Assembly (NCBI GenBank): GCA_913050205.1 | Contig: CAJXAU010000042.1 | Span: 1 to 8,911 of the forward strand | From: an uncultured Verrucomicrobiota bacterium | GTDB taxonomy: Bacteria > Verrucomicrobiota > Verrucomicrobiia > Limisphaerales > UBA1096 | Reading direction: 5' to 3' | DNA length: 8,911 nt | Part shown: positions 1 through 6,095 of the stretch, piece by piece | Position numbering within the stretch: the stretch's first letter is position 1 | Layout: each line of letters opens with the position of its first letter | The notes under the pieces: generated by a model | The model's input: the letters and a program-made list of their open reading frames with translations, nothing else | Told to the model about the DNA's origin: nothing | The model's database searches: none | Position numbers and translations under genes: made by a program

Positions 1-9
1 TTTGGGAAG

Positions 10-84
10 TGGCTCCTGAGGTAGGACTCGAACCTACAACCTATTGGTTAACAGCCAACCGCTCTACCATTGAGCTACTCAGGA
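10..84 (-). tRNA. tRNA-Asn (anticodon GTT), CCA encoded
   Basis: Read on the minus strand, the sequence folds as a complete cloverleaf. The acceptor stem TCCTGAG/CTCAGGA is perfect, the D-arm is GCTC...GAGC, and the anticodon stem GTTGG/CCAAT has one G-U pair. The anticodon loop CTGTTAA gives anticodon GTT (asparagine). The T-arm GTAGG-TTCGAGT-CCTAC carries the canonical TTCGA. The discriminator base is G at position 13, and the CCA tail is encoded at 12-10, so no nucleotidyltransferase addition is needed for the first maturation. The mature body without CCA is 72 nt, with a short variable loop as expected for class I. The gene is read towards the left edge of the window; only 9 bp follow it. 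Confidence 0.97.
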
Positions 85-100
85 ATCCCGAGGGGCGGAA

Positions 101-130
101 AACCTAGCGGGAGGCCCCCGTGTTAGTCAA
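101..130 (-). promoter_or_regulatory. Putative sigma-70-type promoter of tRNA-Asn
   Basis: On the minus strand TTGACT (130-125) matches the -35 consensus at 5 of 6 positions. TAGGTT (106-101) keeps the three most conserved -10 bases (T, A and final T), and the spacer is 18 bp. A start about 7 nt downstream would leave a leader of roughly 10 nt before the tRNA 5' end at 84. The stretch after the -10 is GC-rich (TCCGCCCC), like the discriminators of stringently controlled stable-RNA promoters. This is a motif match by eye, not a proven promoter. Confidence 0.45.
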
Positions 131-157
131 CTGATTTTGCTGAAAAAATCAGTTGGC
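126..157 (-). terminator. Stem-loop downstream of the ThuA-domain gene (possible terminator without U-tract)
   Basis: Positions 128-138 and 145-155 form a perfect 11-bp inverted repeat (CAACTGATTTT / AAAATCAGTTG) around a 6-nt loop. It can be extended by a G-U and a G-C pair to 126/157. It begins about 7-9 nt after the stop codon of the ThuA-domain gene, where a terminator or 3'-end stabilising hairpin is expected. No run of U follows it on the minus strand, so it is not a classical intrinsic terminator. It overlaps the proposed tRNA -35 box. Confidence 0.5.
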
Positions 158-163
158 GGCGGA

Positions 164-970
164 TTATTTTTTCTTACGCGGATCCGGACCGAGTTTCATG
201 TCCTTCTCGGTGTCAATGGCGACGGCAGCCCCGTCGTTCGGCACCTCGATGTTCGCGGTCCAGAGAATCCCATTGATGATCGCTTTTCGGAAAGACTCGA
301 TACCGTAATTCGGGTGGAAATGCCCCAGTGTAATCCCGAAGGAGCGTCCCTTTATGTCCCCTTCGCGTTCGAGTGTCCAGGCGACGATTTCCTCCTTTCC
401 CTTGGTTGTTACCTTGAGCAACGGCTTGGCTTTGGGGCTGAGTTTCATTCTGAGATAAAATTCGTCGTGTAACTCGTACTCGGCCCAACCGTTGCAAATT
501 GGATGCTTTGGATCGATTTGAATGAGTCGCTGCTTGTCCACGTTAATGCCGGAAAACTTGAAGTTAAACCAGCCGCCGAGGAGTTGCTCATAGCGCGGCC
601 CATTTTGAAGGTTGGCTCCTGTGGCCCAGTGGATCGCCGTATAGCCGACGCCCCGTTTGAAAAGGGTTTCCGCTTGGCTTCTGTTTTTATCACTCAACAT
701 GATATCCGCGGCAGGGCTGGAATAAAAAACAAGTGCATCGATTTTTTTGAGCACACTTTCGTCGCTTGGCCAACCGTTGGAGACGGTGGCCTTGATGCCG
801 GGGTTCTGGTTGAGGCACTTGGCCAGGAGGCGGCATTCCTTCAGGTACATGTGGGTGCCGAACGGGTGGTCGAGTTTGTGGCCAACGAGCAGAACATGGG
901 TGACATCCTTGGCCAGAGCCGCTTGGCCAAGGGCGAGTAGAGAGGCGAAAAGAGTGAGCAGGGGTTTCAT
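164..970 (-). CDS. Secreted ThuA-like domain protein
   Basis: A 268-residue protein with a typical signal peptide: MKP, a hydrophobic core at residues 4-19, and a likely cleavage after the A-L-A at 18-20, so it should be exported. The remainder matches the ThuA-like (trehalose-utilisation) fold, a class-I glutamine-amidotransferase-like alpha/beta domain. Visible features are VTHVLLVGHKLDHP (23-36), the following H40 and Y42, NGWPSD (65-70), IDALVFYSS (77-85), YTAIHWATG (110-118) and ITLGHFHPNYG (213-223). Family members of this type are common secreted proteins of Planctomycetes and Verrucomicrobia. Their reaction is mostly unknown, though a role in sugar or glycan degradation is often proposed. 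The start ATG overlaps the preceding reductase stop (TAATG), and GGAG lies at suitable distance upstream, so translational coupling is likely. The C-terminus ends in a lysine run (RKKK). The TTGGCCAA palindrome occurs twice in it (766 and 923), the second encoding signal-peptide residues LGQA. Confidence 0.85.
   Translation of the reverse strand: MKPLLTLFASLLALGQAALAKDVTHVLLVGHKLDHPFGTHMYLKECRLLAKCLNQNPGIKATVSNGWPSDESVLKKIDALVFYSSPAADIMLSDKNRSQAETLFKRGVGYTAIHWATGANLQNGPRYEQLLGGWFNFKFSGINVDKQRLIQIDPKHPICNGWAEYELHDEFYLRMKLSPKAKPLLKVTTKGKEEIVAWTLEREGDIKGRSFGITLGHFHPNYGIESFRKAIINGILWTANIEVPNDGAAVAIDTEKDMKLGPDPRKKK
763..773. repeat. Dispersed palindrome copy in the ThuA-domain gene (WPS frame)
   Basis: CGCTTGGCCAA; on the minus strand it is read as TGG CCA AGC, giving the Trp-Pro-Ser of NGWPSD. 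Left arm and core are complete; the right arm is not. Confidence 0.8.
908..931. repeat. Dispersed palindrome copy plus near-copy in the ThuA signal-peptide region
   Basis: CGCTTGGCCAAG at 920-931 carries the full octamer core (923-930). A near-copy CTTGGCCA lies 15 bp away at 908-915. On the minus strand they encode LGQAALAK at the signal-peptide cleavage region. Confidence 0.8.
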
Positions 971-1899
971 TAGTTGTTCTCCGGAAGGCCCTCAATGTGG
1001 CCGATGTCCTTGATTGGTTCAAGTATTGCGAGGACGTCCTTGAGTAATTCCTCATCCATCGGAGTCTCTGCCCACTTGGCCCAGTTGCGGACGTTTTCGG
1101 GGTTGGCGCTGCCGGCGACCGTTGTGGTGATGTCTGGATTGGCGACACAATACTGGACAGCTAATTGAGCGATGTCGATGCCGCGTTCATTGCAAAGTGA
1201 GGCTGCCTTTTTGCAGGCGACCCGCACTTCTTTCGGTTCCTTATGCCATTCGGGCAATGGGGCATTAGTGAGAAGGCGTGCGCAAAACGGGCCGGCGTTC
1301 ATGATGCCTACGCCTTTTTCCTTCAGGTACGGAAAGAGGGAGGCGAACTTGGTGTTTTGAAGGTGATAGTGGTTGTAGGAGAGAACCACATCAACGTCGA
1401 TCTGGTCGATGATGAAGGGGAAAACTTTCATCGGGTATCCGGAAAATCCGATGTATCTCACCTTGCCTTGGTCGCGGATTCTCTGGATCGCCGGAATGGT
1501 CTCGTCAACAATTTGCTGCATCTCGACGAACTCAATGTCGTGGCAAAGGATGATGTCGAGATGATCAACCCCCATGCGATGCAGACTGACATCGATGCTT
1601 TCAGCAACCCGCTTGGCTGAGAAATCGAAATGTTGCAGGTCGTATCGGCCAAGCTTGGTGCCAAGGATGTACGAGTCGCGGGGAATATCCCGAAGTACCT
1701 GCCCAAGCATGACCTCGCTCATGCCGCGTCCGTAGAAGGGGGAGGTGTCGATGAAATTCATACCGAGGTCGAGTGCCACGCGGCAGGATTGGAGGGCCTC
1801 GTCGATACTGATTCGGCGGAATTCCTGTCCCAGCGAGGAGGCTCCGTATGAGATGAGCGGAAGATCCAGATCGGTTTTGCCAAGTTTGCGTCGTTCCAT
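970..1899 (-). CDS. Aldo/keto reductase, L-galactose dehydrogenase-like
   Basis: A 309-residue NAD(P)-dependent oxidoreductase of the aldo/keto reductase superfamily with a (beta/alpha)8 barrel. The catalytic tetrad is visible: D51 and Y56 in NFIDTSPFYG, K82 in GTKLGRYD, and H120 in IILCHDIEF. The segments TSPFYGRGMSE, FDFSAKRVAESID, HDIEF, TIPAIQ and LSYNHYHLQN closely resemble plant L-galactose dehydrogenase and the related bacterial L-fucose/aldose 1-dehydrogenases, as I remember these families. A plausible reaction is oxidation of an aldose at C1 to an aldonolactone. The substrate cannot be read from sequence. The protein should be cytoplasmic. The ATG at 1899 begins 2 nt after the thioesterase stop, and its own stop shares a base with the ThuA start, so the three genes form one transcription unit. 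I see no convincing Shine-Dalgarno upstream. An unspecified sugar dehydrogenase is the alternative. Confidence 0.87.
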   Translation of the reverse strand: MERRKLGKTDLDLPLISYGASSLGQEFRRISIDEALQSCRVALDLGMNFIDTSPFYGRGMSEVMLGQVLRDIPRDSYILGTKLGRYDLQHFDFSAKRVAESIDVSLHRMGVDHLDIILCHDIEFVEMQQIVDETIPAIQRIRDQGKVRYIGFSGYPMKVFPFIIDQIDVDVVLSYNHYHLQNTKFASLFPYLKEKGVGIMNAGPFCARLLTNAPLPEWHKEPKEVRVACKKAASLCNERGIDIAQLAVQYCVANPDITTTVAGSANPENVRNWAKWAETPMDEELLKDVLAILEPIKDIGHIEGLPENN

Positions 1900-1901
1900 T
1901 T

Positions 1902-2318
1902 TTAGATTTCGTAAAAAGATTTGATGTCTTCGGGGATGGCCGTTGCCCGGCCGGTTCCCGTATTAATCAGATAGCATTCAAGGTATCCCTTGCTACAGAG
2001 TTTGTCGTTGTCTTTCCGGTTTATCTCAAACTCCACGTTGACCCCTCTCTCGAAGATGTTGCTGATACAGGTGGTTACCGAAAAACAATCCCCCAATTGC
2101 AGTGGCCGGATAAACTCGATGTGGGAGGTTTTTATCACCCAACCGAGGCCGCGCTCCATGAACGCCTGCATCGACATTTTATAACAGCGCTCCATCTGGT
2201 CAAAACGGGCTGCAAGAACGTAGTCGAGATAACGGCTTGAGTGGACGTGTTGATTCATATCGATATCGTCCGGTCGAACCTGCAGGTCGGTCGTGAATCT
2301 GGAGTAAATGCTTTCCAA
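1902..2318 (-). CDS. Acyl-CoA thioesterase, 4HBT hotdog fold
   Basis: A hotdog-fold thioesterase of about 138 residues. The characteristic N-terminal block RPDDIDMNQHVHSSRYLDY (15-33) holds the active-site acidic residue and the NxHVxxxxY pattern of the 4-hydroxybenzoyl-CoA thioesterase-like family. Further conserved blocks are AARFDQMERCY (36-46), KTSHIEFIRPLQLGD (63-77) and a final strand YLECYLINTGTGRAT (112-126). It is expected to hydrolyse acyl-CoA or acyl-ACP thioesters in the cytoplasm; the acyl chain is unknown. The reading frame stays open to 2627, but that extension lies antisense to the phosphorylase coding region and is not family-like. I chose the TTG at 2318, which gives the normal family length and an N-terminus reading (M)ESIYSRF. 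There is no ATG before residue 21 and no clear Shine-Dalgarno, so the exact start is uncertain. It is the first gene of the operon with the reductase and the ThuA-domain protein. Confidence 0.82.
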   Translation of the reverse strand: MESIYSRFTTDLQVRPDDIDMNQHVHSSRYLDYVLAARFDQMERCYKMSMQAFMERGLGWVIKTSHIEFIRPLQLGDCFSVTTCISNIFERGVNVEFEINRKDNDKLCSKGYLECYLINTGTGRATAIPEDIKSFYEI

Positions 2319-2415
2319 TGGGCAGCGGCAAAATACCGGTATAGGAAGGTGGTGTCGAACATCATGTGGCGTCAAAGTTCTTGTGTTTGAGGGTGCAGTT
2401 GAGCATATCCAACGC
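2319..2415. promoter_or_regulatory. Divergent intergenic region with a 10-bp palindrome
   Basis: These 97 bp separate the divergently read thioesterase operon (minus) and phosphorylase gene (plus), so both promoters should lie here or just outside. A perfect palindrome ATACCGGTAT sits at 2333-2342, 15 bp upstream of the proposed thioesterase start, where a regulator could affect both directions. On the minus strand a TTGACG lies at 2371-2366, but I found no well-spaced -10 partner. I can support the palindrome; the promoter positions remain unassigned. Confidence 0.35.
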
Positions 2416-3225
2416 ATGTCGACGAACCCGGAAGAGGCAGCGAACCAATTACTGCGTTTGACCAAGTTGCGCCCACGATTGGGTATTGTGCTTGGGAGTG
2501 CGTTTGGTGGCGTGGTTGACGAAATCGAAGTCGAAGCCGAGGCTCGATTCGATGAGATTCCGGGGATGCCGGCGAGCAGGGTTGAGGGCCATGTTGGGAA
2601 ATTTGTCATTGGCCGATTGGCCGGCACGGAAGTGTTAGTGCAGGCCGGCCGATTGCATTATTACGAAGGTCACTCGATGGATGTCGTTACCCTTCCGGTA
2701 AGAGTGATGGCGGCTATGGGAATCGGTCGTTTGGTTTTGACCAACGCCGCTGGTGGCATTGCTGACGGACTGGATGTTGGGGATTTTATGCAGATTACCG
2801 ACCACATCAACCTGATGGGTGATAATCCATTGCGAGGAGTCGAATATTCAGGTGTTCAACAGTTTGTCGATATGACCGATGCCTACTCGGTGGAACTTGG
2901 CCAAGCGCTTGGCCAAGCGGCAGAAAACTGCGGTATCAAACTGAAGCAGGGCGTTTACCTTGCTGTCTCGGGGCCAAGTTACGAAACGCCGGCAGAGATT
3001 CGGGCGTTTAAACAGATCGGTGTCGATGCCGTTGGCATGAGTACAGTGCCGGAGACGATCGTGGCAAGGCAGTGCGGCATGGAGGTGCTCGGTTTGTCCT
3101 GCATCACAAACACCGCCGCAGCCAAAGGAGGGCAGGCGATTACCCACGACGAAGTCCTGGCAATTTCAACTCATGCAAGCCAAGCGGCATCAAAATTACT
3201 AAAGATGTTTTGCGGGTTGTTATAG
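2416..3225 (+). CDS. Purine nucleoside phosphorylase (trimeric PNP family)
   Basis: A 269-residue cytoplasmic enzyme catalysing phosphorolysis of purine (deoxy)nucleosides to free base and (deoxy)ribose-1-phosphate in purine salvage. Signature segments of the trimeric, human/PunA-like family appear in order. These are the phosphate-binding GIVLGSAFG (23-31) with S28, GRLHYYEGH (78-86) with R79 and H81, LTNAAGGI (108-115), SGPSYETPAEIR (185-196) with the purine-contacting E190, VGMSTVPE (206-213), and SCITNTAA (228-235) with N232. The last residue is the position that favours 6-oxopurines (guanosine/inosine). The usual VARHCG reads VARQCG here. The frame is open from 2308, but the ATG at 2416 gives the family's normal length and a sensible N-terminus. 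Ribosome-binding sequence is weak. Residues 161-168 (LGQALGQA) are encoded by a tandem double copy of the TTGGCCAA palindrome. The next gene starts about 130 bp downstream. Confidence 0.93.
   Translation: MSTNPEEAANQLLRLTKLRPRLGIVLGSAFGGVVDEIEVEAEARFDEIPGMPASRVEGHVGKFVIGRLAGTEVLVQAGRLHYYEGHSMDVVTLPVRVMAAMGIGRLVLTNAAGGIADGLDVGDFMQITDHINLMGDNPLRGVEYSGVQQFVDMTDAYSVELGQALGQAAENCGIKLKQGVYLAVSGPSYETPAEIRAFKQIGVDAVGMSTVPETIVARQCGMEVLGLSCITNTAAAKGGQAITHDEVLAISTHASQAASKLLKMFCGLL
2896..2919. repeat. Tandem double copy of the TTGGCCAA palindrome inside the phosphorylase gene
   Basis: Two units of the dodecamer CTTGGCCAAGCG lie head to tail with an exact 12-bp period; the octamer cores are at 2897-2904 and 2909-2916. 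They encode LGQALGQA in the phosphorylase. The first 21 bp are identical to a stretch in yicC (8713-8733). Confidence 0.9.
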
Positions 3226-3353
3226 ACACAGTTGAACGATGAATTCGAATTCGACGGAATTCTTGGTTGGACGAGATTGGCCGGTTTTGTTTCATAAACT
3301 TGAAAAATGAACTGATCTGCGTTCATCTGGCTCCCGCTAATTATTTAACAATG
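3226..3353. other. Intergenic spacer with three GAATTC sites and a small inverted repeat
   Basis: The 128 bp between the phosphorylase stop and the TIM-barrel start hold a 12-bp perfect palindrome, GAATTCGAATTC (3241-3252), and a third GAATTC at 3257-3262. Further on, a 6-bp inverted repeat ATGAAC/GTTCAT lies at 3307-3326 with an 8-nt loop. I found no U-tract terminator and no well-spaced promoter pair, so read-through from the phosphorylase gene into the next gene remains possible. Confidence 0.4.
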
Positions 3354-4166
3354 ATGAAATTTGGTATTTGCAATGAGGTGTTTGAGGGGTGGTCCATTGA
3401 TGACTCGATTCGGTTCGTGGCGGAGACCGGTTACGATGCGATCGAGATCGCGCCGTTTACATTGGCGCAGTACGTGACCGAGGTGCCCGTGGCAGAGCGT
3501 CTGCGGATTCGAGAGGTTGCTGCTGATCATGGCATTGAGGTTTCAGCCATTCATTGGGTGCTTATCAAGACGGAGGGTTTGTACATGACGCATACCGATG
3601 CTGCCATTCGCGAGAAGACCGCCGATTATTTTTGTGAATTGGTGGATTGTTGCTCGGACCTCGGGGGAAAGGCAATTGTAGTCGGTTCGCCCAAGTTGCG
3701 AAACCTGCTGCCTGGGGTGAGTTTTGAACAGGCGTGGGAGCTGGCCCGCGAGACTTTTGCCAAATCGATCAAACGTGCAGAGGATAAGGGGGTAACGATT
3801 TGTTTTGAACCGTTGGCCCCATCAGAGACGGACTTTATCAACACGGCAGAGCAGGCGATTGATTTCGTCAGCCAGTTCGACAGCGACGCCTTTAAGATCA
3901 TCCTTGATGTCAAGGCGATGTCTTCGGAGGAGAAATCGATTCCGGATATCATCCGCGATTCGCATCCGAATTTTGCTTATTTTCACTGCAACGATGCGAA
4001 CCTCAAGGGCCCGGGATTTGGTGATGTCGATTTCAAGCCAATCTTCGGTGCGTTAAAAGAGGTCGGCTACGAAGGGGTGGCATCCGTCGAGGTGTTCGAT
4101 TTTGAGGAAGGCCCTGAAACGATCGCTCGTGAGAGCCTTCGTTATATGAGGGAGGCCTCAGCCTAA
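3354..4166 (+). CDS. Sugar phosphate isomerase/epimerase-like TIM-barrel protein
   Basis: A 270-residue protein of the xylose-isomerase-like TIM-barrel superfamily (AP endonuclease 2 fold). The four expected divalent-metal ligands can be placed: E152 in ICFEPLAP, D185 in IILDVKAM, H211 in AYFHCND and E246 in ASVEVFDF. The barrel opens with MKFGICNEVF and GYDAIEIAPF (27-36), the usual first and second strands, and IHWVL (66-70) follows. Members isomerise or epimerise sugars or act on related polyols. The substrate here cannot be inferred, and D-tagatose/allulose 3-epimerase-like enzymes are only distant guides. There is no signal peptide, so it is cytoplasmic. ATG codons occur in tandem at 3351 and 3354; the frame is open from 3267, but the added residues do not resemble the family. 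No Shine-Dalgarno is visible; the region before the start is AT-rich. It lies downstream of the phosphorylase gene and ends 22 bp from the convergent rsmE stop. Confidence 0.82.
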   Translation: MKFGICNEVFEGWSIDDSIRFVAETGYDAIEIAPFTLAQYVTEVPVAERLRIREVAADHGIEVSAIHWVLIKTEGLYMTHTDAAIREKTADYFCELVDCCSDLGGKAIVVGSPKLRNLLPGVSFEQAWELARETFAKSIKRAEDKGVTICFEPLAPSETDFINTAEQAIDFVSQFDSDAFKIILDVKAMSSEEKSIPDIIRDSHPNFAYFHCNDANLKGPGFGDVDFKPIFGALKEVGYEGVASVEVFDFEEGPETIARESLRYMREASA

Positions 4167-4167
4167 A

Positions 4168-4187
4168 CCAAGCGCTTGGCCAAGCGC
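4168..4187. repeat. Nested palindromes in the convergent gap (best copy of the dispersed repeat)
   Basis: The 22-bp gap between the TIM-barrel stop (4166) and the rsmE stop (4189) is almost wholly filled by two overlapping perfect palindromes. These are CCAAGCGCTTGG (4168-4179) and GCGCTTGGCCAAGCGC (4172-4187). The latter, 16 bp, is the fullest match to the consensus of the dispersed repeat. It could form a hairpin in transcripts from either side, but it has no loop of its own and no U-tract, so termination is only a suggestion. Confidence 0.9.
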
Positions 4188-4188
4188 G

Positions 4189-4938
4189 CTATTGGCGCGA
4201 CTGCAGTTCGTAGTTCAGAAAAGCGAGACAGTAGATCGCAGCAGTTTCACTGCGCAAAACCAACGGGCCAAGCGTGATCGGCAGGGCGCTCCCTCTGATC
4301 TGGTTGATTTCGGCGGGCGTGTAGTCACCTTCCGGGCCGACCCAAATGGCCAATTTTCTTGGCGCCCCGCCGTTTTCCGCTGCATGGCCATCGATGTGCG
4401 TGCGCGGATGTTTGGCGTCGGATTGCAGTGTGGCGATCAGGGCAATCTCCGCCCCGCGTGAGTCTACGATAGCGTCGCTTGGTTTCATGGGCATCTCCAG
4501 AGTGGGTAGCCAAGCGGAACCGCATTGTTTAATCGACTCAATGCAAACTGAACGCCACTTTTCGACCTTGGCCTTGGCCTTGGCTTCGTCCCAATACGGC
4601 ACGGATCGTTCTGAGAGAATCGGCACGACACGATGGGCGCCCAACTCGGTGGCCTTTTGGATGATGAGATCCATCGTCTTGCCCTTGGTTACCGCCTGAT
4701 AAAGCGTGATCTCGAAGGGCAGGGGAGGAATGTTGTTTTCCTGAATGACGCTCAGCGTGGTGGAGTCACTGCGTACCTCCTCGGCTTGGCAAAGCAGTTC
4801 CTTGCCGGCTCCATTTAGCACGACGACCCGGTCGCCTTCGCGTAGACGGAGTACGGATCGGGCATGCTTGGCCTCGGCTTCACAAAGGCGAAGCGGGTTA
4901 TTGTGACATTCCCCGGGCGGAATAAAAAAACGATGCAT
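4189..4938 (-). CDS. rsmE: 16S rRNA (uracil1498-N3)-methyltransferase
   Basis: A 249-residue SPOUT-class methyltransferase that uses S-adenosylmethionine to methylate N3 of U1498 in 16S rRNA of the small ribosomal subunit. The N-terminal PUA-like RNA-binding domain starts with the family hallmark MHRFF(I) and covers about residues 1-70, including AKHARSVLRLREGD (23-36). The SPOUT domain shows KGKTMDLIIQKATELG (85-100), SERSV (109-113), WRSVCIESIKQCG (128-140), and the trefoil-knot SAM-binding loops WVGPEGDYTPAE (199-210) and LGPLVLRSETAA (223-234). Two small departures from what I recall as typical are GPEGD where GPEGG is usual, and CGSA where an Arg often follows QxG. Length is normal. The ATG at 4938 follows the dnaJ stop by 8 nt, with no clear Shine-Dalgarno, so it is probably co-transcribed with grpE-dnaJ. 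Association of rsmE with heat-shock genes is known in many bacteria. Confidence 0.93.
   Translation of the reverse strand: MHRFFIPPGECHNNPLRLCEAEAKHARSVLRLREGDRVVVLNGAGKELLCQAEEVRSDSTTLSVIQENNIPPLPFEITLYQAVTKGKTMDLIIQKATELGAHRVVPILSERSVPYWDEAKAKAKVEKWRSVCIESIKQCGSAWLPTLEMPMKPSDAIVDSRGAEIALIATLQSDAKHPRTHIDGHAAENGGAPRKLAIWVGPEGDYTPAEINQIRGSALPITLGPLVLRSETAAIYCLAFLNYELQSRQ
4567..4584 (-). repeat. Three tandem CTTGGC hexamers within rsmE
   Basis: CTTGGC is repeated three times without interruption on the plus strand. It encodes alternating Ala-Lys (AKAKAK, residues 119-124) of RsmE on the minus strand. The hexamer is the left half of the dispersed palindrome. It may reflect the same process or simply an alanine/lysine-rich helix. 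Confidence 0.7.
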
Positions 4939-4946
4939 GGATGGAG

Positions 4947-6095
4947 TTAACTGAAAAACTTCTTTGCCTTTTCAAAGAACGAACCGCGCATGGGGCTGAC
5001 GCGGTCATCGCACAGTTCGCCGAATTCGGTGAGTTTGGCCTTTTGCTCGGCATTGAGCCGGGTTGGTACCTCGACGATGACGCGGACATGGAGGTCGCCG
5101 TGGCCGTAGCCCTGAACGTTTTTTACGCCCTTGCCGCGCAGCCGCAAAATCGTCCCGGACTGTGTCCCGGCGGGGACGTTGATACGGGCTTTGCCGCTCA
5201 GTGTGGGGACTTCAATTTCGGAACCAAGCGTGGCCTGCACGAAACTGATTGGCACTTCGCAAAGGAGGTCGTCTCCGTCACGCTCGAAAATCTCGTGATC
5301 CCGGACGTGAAGAACACAGTAAAGGTCACCGGGTTTACCTCCGCTGATGCCTGCTTCGCCGTTGCCGGTCGAGCGAAGTCGAGCACCGGAATCGACTCCG
5401 GCTGGAACGCGAATCGTTACCTTGCTGGATTTGTTTGCACGCCCCTCGCCGTTGCAACTGCGGCATGGCTTGTCGATGGTGCTGCCGGTTCCCTTACAAC
5501 GCGGGCAGGTTTGTGCGACGCTGAAAAACCCTTGTGACTGCACGACCTGGCCCTGCCCGTTGCAGGTGCTGCAAGTGGTTTTGCTTCCGCCATCCGCTGC
5601 GCCGCTGCCGTTGCAGGATCCGCATGAGTCGAGTTTGTTGACGCTGATGACTTTTTCGCAACCATTCACCGCCTCCTCGAAGGTGAGTTCCATGTCGTAA
5701 CGGAGATCGGATCCGCGTGAAGGGCCGCCGGAACGTCTGCCGCCGCCACCGAACAGGTCTTCAAAAATACTCCCGCCGCCGCCACCGCCGCCGCCGGCTC
5801 CGAAGACTTCCTTGAAAATATCAAATGGATCGTGGAATCCGCCTCCGCCACGGCTGGCCCGTGAGCCTGGCCCGAATGCGGCATGGCCGAACTGGTCATA
5901 GGTGGAGCGTTTCTCCGAGTCGCTCAGGACCTCGTATGCCTCGCTGATTTCCTTAAATTTTTCCTCTGCCGCCTTGTCATCCGGGTTCTTGTCAGGATGA
6001 AACTTGACGGCCAATTTGCGGTAGGCTTTTTTGATTTCATCCGCCGAGGCGCCTTTCTTGACGCCGAGCAATTCGTAGTAATCGGCCTTGGCCAT
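4947..6095 (-). CDS. dnaJ: Chaperone protein DnaJ (Hsp40)
   Basis: A full-length 382-residue class-A J-domain protein that stimulates DnaK ATPase and delivers unfolded clients in the cytoplasm. The J domain spans residues 1-70 with DYYELLGV (5-12) and the essential HPD at 33-35. A Gly/Phe-rich linker follows at about 74-120 with DPFDIFKEVFG and an uninterrupted eight-glycine run (101-108). The zinc-binding region has all four CxxCxGxG modules, with cysteine pairs at 158/161, 175/178, 197/200 and 211/214. The C-terminal client-binding domains carry VPAGVDSGARLR (230-241), GDLYCVLHVRDHEIFERDGDDL (256-277), GKGV (321-324) and GYGHGDLHV (329-337). The ATG at 6095 shares one base with the grpE stop (TAATG), with AGGAAGG about 12 nt upstream, indicating coupled translation. 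No TTGGCCAA core lies in this gene, unlike its neighbours. Confidence 0.97.
   Translation of the reverse strand: MAKADYYELLGVKKGASADEIKKAYRKLAVKFHPDKNPDDKAAEEKFKEISEAYEVLSDSEKRSTYDQFGHAAFGPGSRASRGGGGFHDPFDIFKEVFGAGGGGGGGGSIFEDLFGGGGRRSGGPSRGSDLRYDMELTFEEAVNGCEKVISVNKLDSCGSCNGSGAADGGSKTTCSTCNGQGQVVQSQGFFSVAQTCPRCKGTGSTIDKPCRSCNGEGRANKSSKVTIRVPAGVDSGARLRSTGNGEAGISGGKPGDLYCVLHVRDHEIFERDGDDLLCEVPISFVQATLGSEIEVPTLSGKARINVPAGTQSGTILRLRGKGVKNVQGYGHGDLHVRVIVEVPTRLNAEQKAKLTEFGELCDDRVSPMRGSFFEKAKKFFS
5773..5797 (-). repeat. CCG-triplet tract in dnaJ encoding polyglycine
   Basis: A 25-bp run of CCG triplets with one CCA interruption encodes the eight-glycine stretch of the DnaJ G/F linker (residues 101-108). 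Such a tract can change length by slippage in multiples of three, which would alter only linker length. Confidence 0.7.

Noticed and set aside
503..940. 145-codon open frame on the plus strand
   Set aside because: It is antisense to the ThuA-domain gene, shows no family motif and has no start context.
2308..2415. 36-residue N-terminal extension of the phosphorylase
   Set aside because: It would overlap the thioesterase start and exceed the normal family length; ATG 2416 fits better.
2319..2627. N-terminal extension of the thioesterase
   Set aside because: The added ~100 residues are antisense to the phosphorylase start, Ser/Pro/Arg-rich and unlike hotdog proteins.
2896..2919. CRISPR-like repeat array
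   Set aside because: Units are 12 bp, tandem without spacers, lie in a coding frame and recur singly elsewhere. There are no cas genes.
3267..3353. N-terminal extension of the TIM-barrel protein
   Set aside because: The family begins directly with MKFGICNEVF. The extra residues lack similarity to a signal peptide or domain.
4941..5537. 198-codon open frame on the plus strand
   Set aside because: It is antisense to dnaJ, which has all its domains intact. The frame is a codon-bias shadow with no recognisable motif.
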